A stretch of DNA of 64,000 nt, from assembly GCF_000005505.3 (NCBI RefSeq), contig NC_016134.3:44048650-44112649 (forward strand), written 5' to 3'. Positions 13,822-25,100 of the stretch are shown piece after piece. The translations under genes were made by a program, and so were the position numbers. The stretch's first letter is position 1; the number at the start of each line of letters is the position of its first letter. The DNA comes from Brachypodium distachyon. Taxonomy: Eukaryota; Streptophyta; Magnoliopsida; Poales; Poaceae. Under the pieces are notes generated by a model. That model was not told where the DNA came from and ran no database searches. It worked only from the letters and a program-made list of their open reading frames with translations.

Positions 13822-13946
13822 ACTCTCAGGATACCCTTTAACCCTCCTCAATTCAACCAAATAAACTAAAATTTTAAAATAACGTATTTTTTTAAAAAAT
13901 AGTTCTTTTGTTTTAACTAAGTAGGATCAAAGGGTACCCTGAGAGT
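13822..13946. mobile_element. Foldback element (MITE-like), superfamily unclear
   Basis: The left arm begins ACTCTCAGGATACCCTTTA, and the right arm, read in reverse complement, begins ACTCTCAGGGTACCCTTTG. Similarity continues inward for about 45 bases, so nearly the whole 125-bp unit is an imperfect palindrome. I see no convincing target duplication, so the superfamily is not assigned. Confidence 0.65.
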
Positions 13947-14472
13947 CACCATGTTACACCTCTAGGAACAAGTCAGGAATATTGACGTATTAGAAGTAGA
14001 ACCGTTGTATTAAAAGTCCAAGGTCATCCCCACACTCTCTTTTTTCATGCATGCCACCGTGGGTTTAAAATCTGACGGCCAAACATGTTAACTGATCTCT
14101 AACTAAAAATCAAGCGACTTTTAACAGCAAAACTGAAAAAAGTGATTGCTATTGCTTAATCAACCGATAAATAGTTACCTTTATTTGAGTATTAATAAAA
14201 CTAGCCACGATGGCCTTCCGTAAAAAACCCGATAAATAGTTAATATATATAAGTCGATTGTTAATAGCCACTGGATCAGACCCTCTCACCCCTTTTGTTC
14301 TTTACATGAATCCATGGGTCTAGATTGGACGATTCTCAACCATCTTTTATGTTCTCGCCTCTCTTTTTTTCACACGAATCTTGGAGTTTCGATCGGTCAG
14401 TTCTCAACGGCGGAATTGTTTTTTAATAGACTCAACTCTTTTTTTATCGGTTAAATAGACTCTAGTCGTTAC

Positions 14473-14493
14473 AAGTTTGCCTCCAGATATGCT
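14473..14493 (+). repeat. 21-bp direct repeat, copy 1 (copy 2 at 19810-19830)
   Basis: The 21 bases beginning aagtttgcctcc and ending agatatgct are identical in both copies, which flank a 5.3-kb repetitive block. Flanking bases differ immediately on both sides. Confidence 0.85.
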
Positions 14494-14633
14494 GTCAAAA
14501 AAAGTTGGACAGAACTATGGGGCGACCGTGCCCACGCTAATTAGCGTGCGGCGCCCCACGATTCTCCCGCGCATGTATGTCTGCGCGTGTGCTCACTAGC
14601 TGTCGTGCATCCAACTGGCCCACTAGCCTCCCC

Positions 14634-14717
14634 CCTTGCGGTGCCAGCTTGCCCAACAACGCGAGCTAGCCTTCACCCCGTGCGGTGCCAGCTTGGCCCA
14701 GCAGCGCGAGCAAGGCC
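14634..14717 (+). repeat. Two-copy GC-rich tandem duplication
   Basis: Two units of about 44 bases share the core tgcggtgccagcttg, then ccca and acgcgag/gcgcgag, with several substitutions between them. Confidence 0.7.
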
Positions 14718-14851
14718 CAGCACAACTGCTCCCTCTAGCGTACTGCAGCCCGCCCAGCGCCGCTAGCTGAACGCAGAGGAGCGCAACACCGCCCAAGCCT
14801 TCTAACTTTGGCATATTTTATACGTTTCGCTAAAAAAAAGTTTATTTTTTA

Positions 14852-14987
14852 CTCTCTCTTATTCTAAATTCTTGACTCTGATTCGTCCAAATATGGATGT
14901 AACCATTCTTAAAAGTCGTCTAGATACATCTAATATAGGCGTCTAGATACATGTAATATTTCGACAACAATTTAAGATCGGAGGAGG
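14852..14987. mobile_element. Stowaway-type MITE, degenerate
   Basis: The ends CTCTCTCTTATTCTAAATTC and the complement of aatttaagatcggaggagg pair imperfectly. The internal words tctagatacatctaata and tctagatacatgtaatat link it to the 28887/39381 family. TA flanks both ends. Confidence 0.7.
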
Positions 14988-15289
14988 TACGTCGCATAAA
15001 AATTTGATGCACAATAGTATGTGGTGATGTGCGCACCCATGTTCTAGCTTGCGGCGCCCGTTATCAACGCGCGAGGATCTCGACCCGGAGACCATGCACA
15101 TGTGGCCCTAACATGCGGGGTCTGTCTAGTCTATCTAAATTCACGTGATTTTTCCGTTTGAAAATTTCAAAATCTTTTATCTTCTAAACCGTGCACCGCG
15201 TGACAATCTGTTTTCACTGTTTTTTAAATCTTGCCAATATTTACAAAACTAGATCTCATATTGATATGTCTAGACAACTTCTATTTTTC

Positions 15290-16022
15290 GTAAAAAAAAT
15301 TACCAAGTTATGGTCCCTTGTGTACCTAATTATGAACACGTGGTTTATCATGTTAAACACTTACCAGATTATGACCACATGATTACCATGTTAAATCACT
15401 TGTTTACCAGATTATGACCAGCTGATTATCGTGTTGGATATCACTTGATTACCATATTATAGTGACTTGTTTACCAGTTTGCTGAGCACCAACACGCACC
15501 TATGTAAAGACTATCACTTGTTTATTAGGGTACGGTCACATGTTTACCATTTTAATACCACTTAGTTACCAGGTTATAGTCATCTATTTATTAGGTTAAT
15601 ATCACTTGCTTACCAGATTATAGTCACTTGTTTATCAGGCATAGTCACTTTTTTTACCAGGTTAGTATCACGATTATAGTCTATTATTTATCAGGTTAAT
15701 ATCACTTGCTTACCACGTTATAGTCATTTGTTTATCAGGTATAGTCAATTTTTTTACCAGGTTAGTATCATTTGGTCACCAGGTTATAACTAGTGTCTTA
15801 TTTATCAGATTAATATCACTTGCTTAACATCATCACTTGTTTACCAGGTATCTGTCACCAGGTTATAGTGTCTTATTTATCAGGCTAATATCACTTGCTT
15901 ACCAGATTATAGTCATTTGTTTATTAGGTACAATCACTTTTTTTACCAGGTTAGTATCACCTTGGTCACCAGATTATAGTGTCTTATTTATCAGGTTAAT
16001 ATCATTTGGTTATCAGCTTATT
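15290..16022 (+). repeat. Degenerate tandem array of about 20-bp units in a higher-order pattern
   Basis: The stretch is built from variants of atcacttgnttaccaggttat, repeated some 30 times. The alternating core words are tcacttg, ttaccag, ttatcagg and ttatag. In the second half a longer period of roughly 100-130 bases recurs, with blocks starting gtcttatttatcagg (15795, 15869, 15979). The units diverge too much for a young satellite. The preceding 15.1-15.3 kb (gaaaatttcaaaatctttt, then actagatctcatattgatat) resembles non-coding transposon sequence common in Triticeae, so the array may be a subterminal part of a DNA transposon. Confidence 0.8.
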
Positions 16023-16374
16023 TGTCTAGGATCTGGCTGGGTTGAACATGAGCACGTCGGGAGAGCTGTGCGCCGGCCAAGGTCAAACCGTCGGGATATG
16101 GGACGGTCACGGGCGGTGGTGCAACCATTGGCATAGGGTCCGAGTTAGCCGCAGGTTGAGGAGCAAGCCCTGTATGTACCAGACTTGCTCAGGTTGAAGA
16201 GGACGTCCGTTTAATAGCTTTCACAGCGTGCCAAAATCAAATTTGCGGTGTCAAATGAGCATTTTGTCTACGGCGTTGGCAATGGCAGATGGCCTAAAAG
16301 TAGGACCCACTTGGAAATAAAATCATCCAAAACAACACCATTTTCCCCTCCCTGCTCTTTCACTGTCTCTGTTA
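16023..16374. other. Spacer between tandem array and Harbinger element
   Basis: This is unique-looking DNA with no recognised gene. It ends in the TTA (16372-16374) that serves as the target duplication of the next element. Confidence 0.4.
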
Positions 16375-17059
16375 GAGCTAGTCCAGCAGCTCCCCGAAAC
16401 CCTCGCCGATCGGAAAAATAGGGGAGAAACCAGAAAAAACACCTTCTAGCAGCTCCCCAATCGTCCCCCCAAAATTTCCGCATCCCCGATCCAGGCCGAC
16501 TTCTCCCCTACAGATCGGGGAGGCCGAGCCCTCCCCTCTCCACGCCAAGGAACAACCGCTCGCTCCCTCCCGCCACCACGCGCATCGCCAGGTACGTACC
16601 TCGCACTCCTTTCTTCTGGTTTCTCTGGTTTTTCCGTTCGGACCGAGGCCAAATCGAGCTCGTCGCCGAAGCGCCGGGGGCCTGTGGCATCGAGCCGCCG
16701 GTCGTGACGGGATGACGGGGCCGGAGGTGGCAGCGACGGCGTAGGCTGGGCCCTGGGGGCGGTCACCGGGGAGGCGGCGGGGATCTGCGCTGGGGAGGCG
16801 CATGGGCCTGTGCAAGGAGGGATTAGCGAGGAGGCGCGGTGGCCATGGTCCGGCCGTGGGCAGCGCACTGGCCTGCAGGGGAGGGCGCAAGGACTTGTGG
16901 CTGCTCCTCGATTGGCTGCAGCGGCCATGGACAGAGCGTGGCTGGAGATTTGGTACTGCTTCGTGGTGATGGAGGGCGTGGTTGCAGATGGACTACTTCG
17001 TGGAGATGGAGGGCGTGGTGCAGATGGAGAGCTGGTCTGCAGAAACAAGGAGTTTCAGA

Positions 17060-17187
17060 TTTTTTTTATGGGAGTTTTAGTTTCAGATTTTGGTAATGGA
17101 TGGTTATACATATTAGAGATATGTTTTTTTTATGGGAGTTTTAGTTTCAGATTTTGGTAATGTATGGTTATACATATTAGAGATATG
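17060..17187 (+). repeat. 64-bp tandem duplication inside the Harbinger element
   Basis: Copies at 17060-17123 and 17124-17187 differ by one base (gatgg versus tatgg after ttggtaat). Such high identity implies a recent duplication. Just upstream, a shorter repeat (cttcgtggNgatggagggcg) also occurs twice. Confidence 0.9.
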
Positions 17188-17326
17188 TGCTGTGGTCTGA
17201 ATTAAAAGGAGTAATGAAAAACATTGCATTACGTAGAAAATGATACAGTCACCGCTTACACCCCACCATGATTTAAAAACATATTAGAAATCTCATACAC
17301 TACATTATTACTACCACTTATTAAAG

Positions 17327-18660
17327 CTACATCTCTCCACGGATCTGCCACAAGTGCTCAACTAGATCAACTTGACGTTGACAATGAACTTTTTTGTTTC
17401 GAATTGCGCCGTGAGCTTGAAGAAACCGAGTCAATGTAGCTGCCTCTTCACGAGAAGCTGTCACCAGTTCTCCCATGTTCTGAAATCGGTAGTCTACGTG
17501 ACTTCCACGCTCATTTTCTATTATCATGTTATGCAGGATGATACAAACTGTCATGATTTCTCCGAGTGTATCCAAATCCCAATACCTTGCTGGTCCACGT
17601 ACAATGGCAAAACGAGCTTGCAGAACTCCAAAGGCTCAGTTCAACATCCTTCCGACAAGCTTCTTGGCATCGGGCAAAATGTTTGTTTTTTTCAATTGTT
17701 GGATTTGGAATTGTCTTCACGAATGTGGCCCATCGCGGATATATGACATCTGCAAGGTAACACCCATGTTGTAGTTGCGACCATTGATGGTGTAATTCAC
17801 TTCTGGAGCATGCGCTTCAGCTAGATTCGCAAACACAGGTGAACGGTGAAGAACATTTATATCATTATGGGATCCCGGTAAACCAAAGAAAGAATGCCAT
17901 ATCCAAAGGTCTTGTGAAGTAACGGCTTCAAGAATGATTGTGGGTACACGATTATGGCCAACAAAAAAACCTTTGTGTGCAGTAAGGCAATTTTTCCACT
18001 GCCAATGCATGTAGTCAATGCTTCCGACCATACCAGGGAATCTCCTTTGCTCTCCAATTGCAAGTAATCTAGCAGTATCTTCAGCATTTGGAGATCTCAG
18101 GTAGCAACCACCAAAGACCTCGATAACAGCACGCACAAATGTTCTAAGGTTATCTAAAGCAGTGGACTTTGCTAGCCGACAATACTCATCAGTACCATCA
18201 ACTAATATCCCATAAGCTAGGATTCTGAATGCGGAGGTTAACTTTTGATAAGGATGTAAACCAGGAGTACCAGCACAATTTCTTCTCAAGGAAAAATAGC
18301 TATCATGTTCCTCTAGAGCTCTTGCTATTGCGGTGCATTCTATACCTGCTACGAAAAACTTAAATTAGACATGAAGGGCGACTAGTATGCTGGAAAATAA
18401 ACAAAATTGCACCGGTTACGTACCTATTGCGAAACATCCTTGCGTTGAAGGTACAATTCTCAGCAAAATAGTCTTTGTGAAGACACTGAAAGCGTTCCGC
18501 AAATTCGCGCTGAAGAGAATGACGTCCTGGAAGTGAACCTTGATGGCGTGGAGCATTCAATCGTGCATGTTCTTCCTCGACTACGACTGCAACCATCATG
18601 AGCTCCTCATCTTCAGACGAGGAATCTTCGCAAAACTGCCGTGCCAAGCTTCGGCGGTGA
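17327..18660 (-). pseudogene. Harbinger-type transposase (DDE_Tnp_4-like), broken
   Basis: On the minus strand the order is an acidic N-terminal part (about 18650-18430, HRRSLARQFCEDSSSEDEE), a probable intron (about 18423-18325), then the catalytic domain. That domain contains FPGMVGSIDYMHWQWKNC, GLPGSHNDINVLHRSPVF and the frame after KDVE, which hold the three catalytic acidic positions. It ends IILHNMIIENERG and HLWQIRGEM. There are at least three lesions: frame breaks near 18310, near 17768 and near 17636. At the expected start the codon reads ATT, not ATG. It cannot make an intact transposase. Confidence 0.85.
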
Positions 18661-19025
18661 CTAATTTTGTTGTGGAGAGATGCAAGAGATTTGGTGAAAA
18701 CAAAGTAGAAGAGGAGGCAGAAGCAAGATTGTGAGAGATATGAGACCTGATCATGTATATATAGATAAAAAAAGCTAGCCGTTAGAAATCCGACCGTTCA
18801 AACACTGGCCGTTGGAAATCCGGCCGTTCAAAAACTAGCCGTTGGAGATATAACCGTTGTGTTTCAAATGGTGGTTACACAAAATTCTTAAAATGTAGAA
18901 TAGGAGAGTTCTTTTAGGAAAACTGCTAGAGTTAGGCAAGTTTTAAGGAAGAATATTTTCAAAGAAAATCCTCTATTTTGAAACATAGGGAAGATATTTT
19001 AGAATAACTGCTCCACTTGCCCTTA

Positions 19026-20680
19026 CTAGTTAGTACCTCTTTGCGTCGGCTGACTCTTCTCCAATTTCAGCCCCAATCAGAAAAATCAACTCCCAAAAAC
19101 AGAGCAGAGCACCAAGCCACGAGAGAAATCAAGTGTGCAAATCAAGCAGGACCGCTGGAGTGGCCACCACCCGTGGTTCCCTTCCCGCGGTAGGAGCGAC
19201 GACGGGCAGCTCGTGCTGGACGGCGGCGTATTCCGGGGAGGCAGGCAGACGATGTGGCTGGAGACCTGCGTCGCCCGCTACCTCAGCGCGTGCGCCCAAC
19301 GCCTCCGGCCCGCGGCCAGCGCCGCCTCCGCACACCCGGCTGCCACCCGCTGTTGTCCGTCGCCGGGGGCTCGCTCGAATCGGTCTGTTGTCTGCTGCCA
19401 GGAGCTCGTCCTCCGGTCTCCGTCGCTCCTCTGATCTCCGGCGTCCTCTACTTTTCATCTCTTCCCCGTCGCTCGGTTACGCCGCCGCAGGAGGAGGTCG
19501 TTGTGCTTGCAGGTGGCTGAGGGTGAGGCGGCGGTTGCTGGCACCGGCGCGCGCTAGCGGTGGAGAGGGAGAAGAACGTAGAAGGAGATACGAATCGACG
19601 GCGCCGGGGGCTGGCCTCGTTCGGCGGCGGCGCTAGCGTAGATCGAGAGAGCGAAGAAGACGGGGGAGAGAAGAGGAATCGCCTGTCAGGACGGAACGAA
19701 GGTGATGAGAGAAGCAAGACCGCCCCGCACGATCGGTTGCCACGAATCTTAAAGCGCGCCGTACGCTAAGGCAAGCCTGCGCACGTCTGCTAATTAGATT
19801 GGCCGAAAAAAGTTTGCCTCCAGATATGCTCGCTACAAAGGTGAAAAACATAAGCAGTGAATCAAATCGAATTGGGAGATGGGCTTTCTATATTACTGAT
19901 GATGCTCTCACATAGCTTAGTACAATCACTCGTGCGAGCCCAGTTAGGGCATGATCCTGCAAGCCCAATAGCCAGACGAAGATTCGGTTGACGAATTAAG
20001 TTGGATACAAACACTCTTGGACCTCTTGGTTTTGTTTGGGTTGACAATATTTACGAAAGCCTGGCCCTGTTTCTTTATGTCTCTGTAGTGTAGTCCCCTC
20101 CCCTGTCGCTGTCCTCCCTGTGCTCCTATTGTAGCTTCAGGTTTTCTGTTCGACTGTTTCTTCTGAAGTCAGCCGTGATCACCTAAACCTATTCTTTTTA
20201 CTCCTCTCATTAATGAAAAAAAAATGCTGCTGTGACGCCAGGAAAAACATTCTGTCTCTGAATCATCGTAGAGTTGATTTTCCATCCAAAGGAAGCTTCA
20301 TCCGGAGTGTGAACCTACGTGCACTTTTGTTACAACTTACGAATTGGTTGAAGTCTACTGCATATTGGTCAACACAAAGTGCATACCCCTGTAGAAATCA
20401 GAGTATGCCAATTCTCAATGAACCGCACCATATATTTCTGTCTCCTATCCTAGATTTCCTAGACAGGACAAACGACTATGACTGGACCAGACGTTTCCCT
20501 CAAGAGAGATTTACGATTACACCTAGGGGCTGGAAAAAAAATCCAATTCATGCAAGCAAGCAGGCATGTAGTGCGTGACACTAATTCCATCATCATCATC
20601 TTATGATTCCTGACTTCCTGTCTCTCTCCATACCCTGAATATCACAATACCATATCCCTGATGCTACGGCCTACGGGGCA
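19026..20680. other. Intergenic DNA with GC-rich open stretch
   Basis: The stretch at 19.1-19.75 kb is GC-rich and open on both strands. One plus-strand frame reads DDGQLVLDGGVFRGGRQTMW, which I do not recognise. It could be a captured gene fragment or leader sequence. The second copy of the 21-bp direct repeat lies at 19810-19830. A short A-run near 20215-20224 may be the tail of an old retroelement. No gene is supported. Confidence 0.35.
19810..19830 (+). repeat. 21-bp direct repeat, copy 2 (copy 1 at 14473-14493)
   Basis: Identical to the left copy, and placed just beyond the GC-rich block that follows the Harbinger element. Confidence 0.85.
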
Positions 20681-21561
20681 ATGGTGGAGAAGCACGTCCT
20701 TGTGATATGCGTCGCGGTGGCCGCGCTGGCTCTGGCAGCCGCTGCGCTGGGCATCCTCGGCGAGGCAACCAAATCGAAGGCATCAATGCCATATCCCTAG
20801 CTGTAATTTATCTCCCCTTTGTCAGGTGATCGAGCTGCTGGTGTGCAGTCTTTTGTCAGGTACGACGGGGCCAACTGCGTGTACCGGAGGACGCCGGCGT
20901 TCGGCTGCGGGGTCGCGGCGGCCGCGGCGCTGCTCACCGGTCAGCTCGTCCTCACCGCCGCCACCGGCTGCTGGGACCGGTGCCGGACCCGGCGGTCCGA
21001 CCATCGCCGGACCAGCGCCGTCTTTTCTTCTATTCTCTCATGGTACACTAATTAACCAGCTTCACAATCTGTAACCGATCGAGGAATAAAATGCAGATTA
21101 TTTCTGATGCTCTGTCGGAAGAACTGTCCGTACGCAGGTTCCTGGCGATCCTGGCCGCGAGCGCCTTCGTGGTGGGAGCCGTGAGGAACGAGAGCGGGGA
21201 GCGGCGGCCCAGGGGTGACGTGGCGGCGGCTTACTACCAGTGCACCGTGCTCGTGGCCGGGGTCTTCGCGGGGGGCTCCTTCCTCTCGCTCCTCGCCGCC
21301 GCCGTCGGGATCGCCTCCTACCTCGGGATCGAACGGGCGGCGGCGGGATCTGCACCGTCATCGCCGCCGTGGTCCGATAAGGGTGGTAGCGCCGTCGCGA
21401 TGGGCTTGGGCCAGCCGCGGTCATCGTTACAAGTTCGTCATGGACCTCCTGGTCAGGGATGTCTGACGGATTGTTCCACGAGCAGCGGGTCGGTCGGGGC
21501 CCGGACCGTGCTGGAACTGTTTGAAGACGAGCGCCGTGCAGGCTACATGTTGCACGAGTAA
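20681..21561 (+). CDS. DUF1218-family four-helix membrane protein
   Basis: This is a protein of about 238 residues in three exons: 20681-20779, 20849-21042 and 21138-21561. Exon 1 is a hydrophobic helix (MVEKHVLVICVAVAALALAA) followed by LGILGEATKSK. Exon 2 carries the diagnostic SFVRYDGANCVYRRTPAFGC, then a helix and TGCWDRCRTR. Exon 3 supplies two more helices and the conserved YYQCTVLVAGVFAGGSFLS. Known for the family: DUF1218 proteins are plant membrane proteins, and some (MWL1/MWL2 in Arabidopsis) modify secondary-wall lignin. The second junction (TG then G, giving Trp) is a clean GT-AG intron. The first intron would be only 69 bases and requires a GC donor after AAG, so that splice is provisional. 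The C-terminal 75 residues after GIASYLGIERA are low-complexity and unlike the family. Confidence 0.75.
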
Positions 21562-22110
21562 TTTTGTTTTGCGTGTGCATCGCGCGTGTGCTCGGTGCAG
21601 AGTCCCGGGATCGATCGGTCGAGTGGCTGTGGTTCCGTGGGGATGTAATTTCTTGTACGGAGTACGTGTCATTCGAGTTCGACTAACTTGAACATTAGTT
21701 GCGCCGAATTTCTCGTGACATTCGTTACTTAGGCACCGCGCCACTTTCTTGTTTGCTCCAAGTTCCCTCTTGGAACTACTCTACGGAGTATGAACAACGG
21801 AGTTGTGCCATGTTTTCTAGAACGGCTGAAATTTAAAAGGCATGTTGGCTAGTGGCTACCGGGGTGTACCAATGTTACTGCATGCCCACAAAACATGAAC
21901 GGAAATAAATTTGGCAAAAAATAAGAGAAGTTTGACAACGGGGAAAGTGCTTTCGAGGCCCCCCCAAAAAAAAGGGAGAGAAAAAAAACTAAAGGCCAAG
22001 CTGAACGCAGAACGCCCCGAGTTCGTTTCGGTCGCTCTTCATCCTCGGGCGGTAAGAGAGAACGAGGGAAAAAAAACACCGGAAGCGAAACCCTTTTGCG
22101 CCCGCCGCCG
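21562..22110. other. Spacer between the DUF1218 and Iojap-related genes
   Basis: Contains the 3' UTR of the left gene and the short leader of the right one. No other feature is seen apart from A- and C-runs near 21960. Confidence 0.45.
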
Positions 22111-25100
22111 ATGCTCTCCGCCGTGCGATCCCGGGCCCTGGGCCAATGGCGGACGCCGCCACACCTCTCCCCGCGCCTGCTCTCCTCCGCCAGTGCCTCC
22201 CCGGCGCGGCCCGCGGAGCTTCTGGAGCTCTCGGAGGTGGAGAAGGTGCTGCGCGATGTCCGGGCGGGGGACGTGCGCGTGTTCCCAGTCGGTGAGGGCG
22301 GGCTGCACGGCGGCTCCTGTGCGGACTACATGGTCGTCGCCACCGGCCGCTCCGACTGGCACGTCCGCAACATCGCCCAGGCTATAATCTACAAGGTATC
22401 GTCTCCCCCTCCTCCCTCTCCCGCACCCCCCCAATCCCTGTCGGCCCTCCACTGGTAGAATTAATAATTATATGGTTCTACTAATACTGCTTCTTTGTTA
22501 ATCATTTCTCGCGTTATTAGTAATGTTGCGGTTGGGATTGCCAAGGATTAAACTTGAAGTATTTCTTAGCTAACCAACTGATTTAGGTTCAGGAATCTCT
22601 TAGGTCCGAGGATTTGTTTTTATTGATCTAGTTATTTTAATCTTTTAGTGCTATGGTGAACTCATCTGCTGATGATTCTTGAGAAAATGTTACTAATGTA
22701 GGCCAACTGGACATGTGACTAATATGGATGAATATTAGATGGGCGAAAGCAAGTGTTGGATGCAATATGTATGATAATGCTTCCTTGTGTGTGGTAGCGA
22801 GTTAGACCTTTTATGCTACCTCGCAGGCGTGGCGAGAGAAATTTTTGGGCATAAGTGCATCCATTTCGTGGGGTGGGCAATTGATAATGCTTTCTTGTGT
22901 GCGGTAGTGATAGATATTTTGCTCAACCCTACTGGCACGGTGGGAGAATTTTCAGAGGTAAGTGTGTCCCTGTCACGGGTTGTGTAAATGATTGGGGCGA
23001 AGGGGTAGGTGCGAGAGGCAGGGAGACATGGCCTTGGATCCCTGAGGGTATGTGGCGGCCATGATGAGGTCGCTACACTGTAAGGAGGCTGCCAAAGTTA
23101 ATTATCAATGCCTCTCCCTCCATCACGAGCTTGGGGCTCTCAATCAGCTGGCTTAGCTTCCCGAGTAGCAAGCCAGATGCTAAGCCCACAAATGTTGGCT
23201 ATTGGTAGTTCAGAATCCCACTGTAGCAGCCATACTCTGGGCCGTGATTTAAAGCAATCATGCACATGGACCATACCAATATGGTACTTCCTCTTTTTAT
23301 CAGATAAAGCAGAAGCAGAAGGGTTCTGATCGAATATTGATGCCGAGTGTAGAAGGCCAACAAGCTGGAAAGTGGGTCGTCATTGATTCTGGTAACATCT
23401 AAATCGATATGCATCCCTGTGATTTTCTTTTGTAAACTTTGATTTTACCAATGGATAGACTAATGTTAAAGCTTCATAACAAGTAACTATATTATAATAA
23501 CTGCCGGTTGGTTGAATGAAAAGCTTTAGTTTCCCCCAGAATTCTTTGTCTCTTGTTTTTTACAAGTTCTCTTATAGAGCTGGAATGCATAGAGCAAGAG
23601 CAACTAACTGGATCACAATCACTAAAACACTAGCCATGAACCTTTTGTCCTTTTCTCTTTATCAATAAAATCGTGATTGTGTTCAACATAATAGTTGTTG
23701 TGAGTAGTTGAATGCTATACTAGCCTTCTGTTGTAATTTTTCAGAAGTGTATTCTGTTTTATTGGTTTGCACTATATTTTAGTTCCCACTTATCCACTAA
23801 GGAAATCATGTCTGAAGCCTGAAATGCAATATTGGATCATGGTTCAAGCAAACAGGAAGAAAAGCTTGCCAACTCGTCCCTGCTAACTATGTGGTCCATC
23901 TGGAAACACGAATGGCTATGTGTTCGGCGGTGCCTGACCTTTGGCTCAGAGTAGCGATCAAAATCAAGAAAGATGCAAGCTGTGGATATTAGCAGGCTCT
24001 GGACCATCAGATCTGTTTTTGTTTGGTAGAAAATTGCTTAACGTTTACTTTTCTTTCAAGGAGGCCTTTTGCGTTCCTTCCTTTCTGTTTCAGTACCTGC
24101 AGTTGTAGATCTGTTCTCCATCTACGAATGAAAAGATACTTAAGGCTCATGCTTCTAGCAAAAAAGAAAAGAAAAGAAATGAAAACAAAATGGGGTATTC
24201 TGTGATCTTGTGTCTATTTTCTTTAGTAATAGAGTTATGAAATGGCAGTGTGCCTGTGTTGGTTGAAGTAGAACATGTTTGAAGTTTAAACCATTTATGT
24301 CCTGCACTATTTAAAGTTGTTCGCAGTAATTAACCAATGTTGTTTCAGGAAGTATCATCATCCATGCCCTTGAAGAAAGAGCAAGAGAGTATTATGATTT
24401 GGAAAGTATTTGGACAAAGGAGGTGTCCCCTAACATTTCTGTTCAGGTCAGCCAAACATATTGCTTCTCTTGATTGTTCCCCACAACAGCTGTTATCTAG
24501 TGTGTCTAAATTATTGATGGTGCAAATATATCATCGATATCAATGCCACAAGTACCATATCGCTAAAGGTTGTGTGTTACTGTTGGGATGAAGTACTTGA
24601 TAAAACGAATATTTATTTGGTTGTCTGTATTGTGAAAACATAACTTTAGATTAAATTTCTGCATAAGAATGTGGAGTTTTAAGTAGAAGGATTTGTTAAG
24701 TTTATTGTTCTTCTATAGTATTAGCAGTATTGGTGTCAATGTTACTTCATCTTAAATGAGAACTTAATCTCAGTAAAGGGGATTTGAACCAACAGTTCTT
24801 TGTCAGAAGAAAACGGATGTTAAGAAAGTTACAAATAACTTTTAAGGATCACTACTAAAATGTAGCCAGGCATAGGAATGACAAGAGTAATAACAACATA
24901 CAGTTGAGATTGCTTTAGGTATTTAAGTGAGCCGTCAAGCTGAAGGGAGTTACAACGATGCGCAATGTAAAATTATGTGTCTCTTGCTTTGTAAAAAAGG
25001 TTCTAGACCCATGAACCCTTCATCTTACAATCATGTAGAGGTAGCTTGGCACATCTTGTACGGTTCCCTTTCTCTGGGTTTTGTAATGCTGACAGGTTTT

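Larger units (their letters stand above)
13947..14851. other. AT-rich intergenic DNA with short internal repeats
   Basis: The word ccgataaatagtta occurs twice (near 14163 and 14229). A 44-bp tandem duplication (14634-14717) and one copy of a 21-bp direct repeat (14473-14493) are listed separately. No coding signal is seen. Confidence 0.4.
16375..19022 (-). mobile_element. PIF/Harbinger DNA transposon, 2.65 kb, end to end
   Basis: The left end is GAGCTAGTCCAGCAG and the right end, in reverse complement, is GGGCAAGTGGAGCAG: imperfect terminal inverted repeats. Both are bordered by TTA (16372-16374 and 19023-19025), the three-base target duplication of PIF/Harbinger elements. Inside is a decayed transposase on the minus strand. 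I found no Myb/SANT-type second ORF, which an autonomous element needs. The left third (16.4-17.0 kb) is GC-rich non-coding sequence of unknown origin. Confidence 0.85.

Noticed and set aside
15290..16022. CRISPR array
   Set aside because: Units are degenerate and contiguous without unique spacers, and the genome is a plant nuclear one.
19133..19769. GC-rich ORFs after the Harbinger element, possibly a captured gene
   Set aside because: The frame with DDGQLVLDGGVF is suggestive but I cannot assign it to any family, and no intron or start context supports it.
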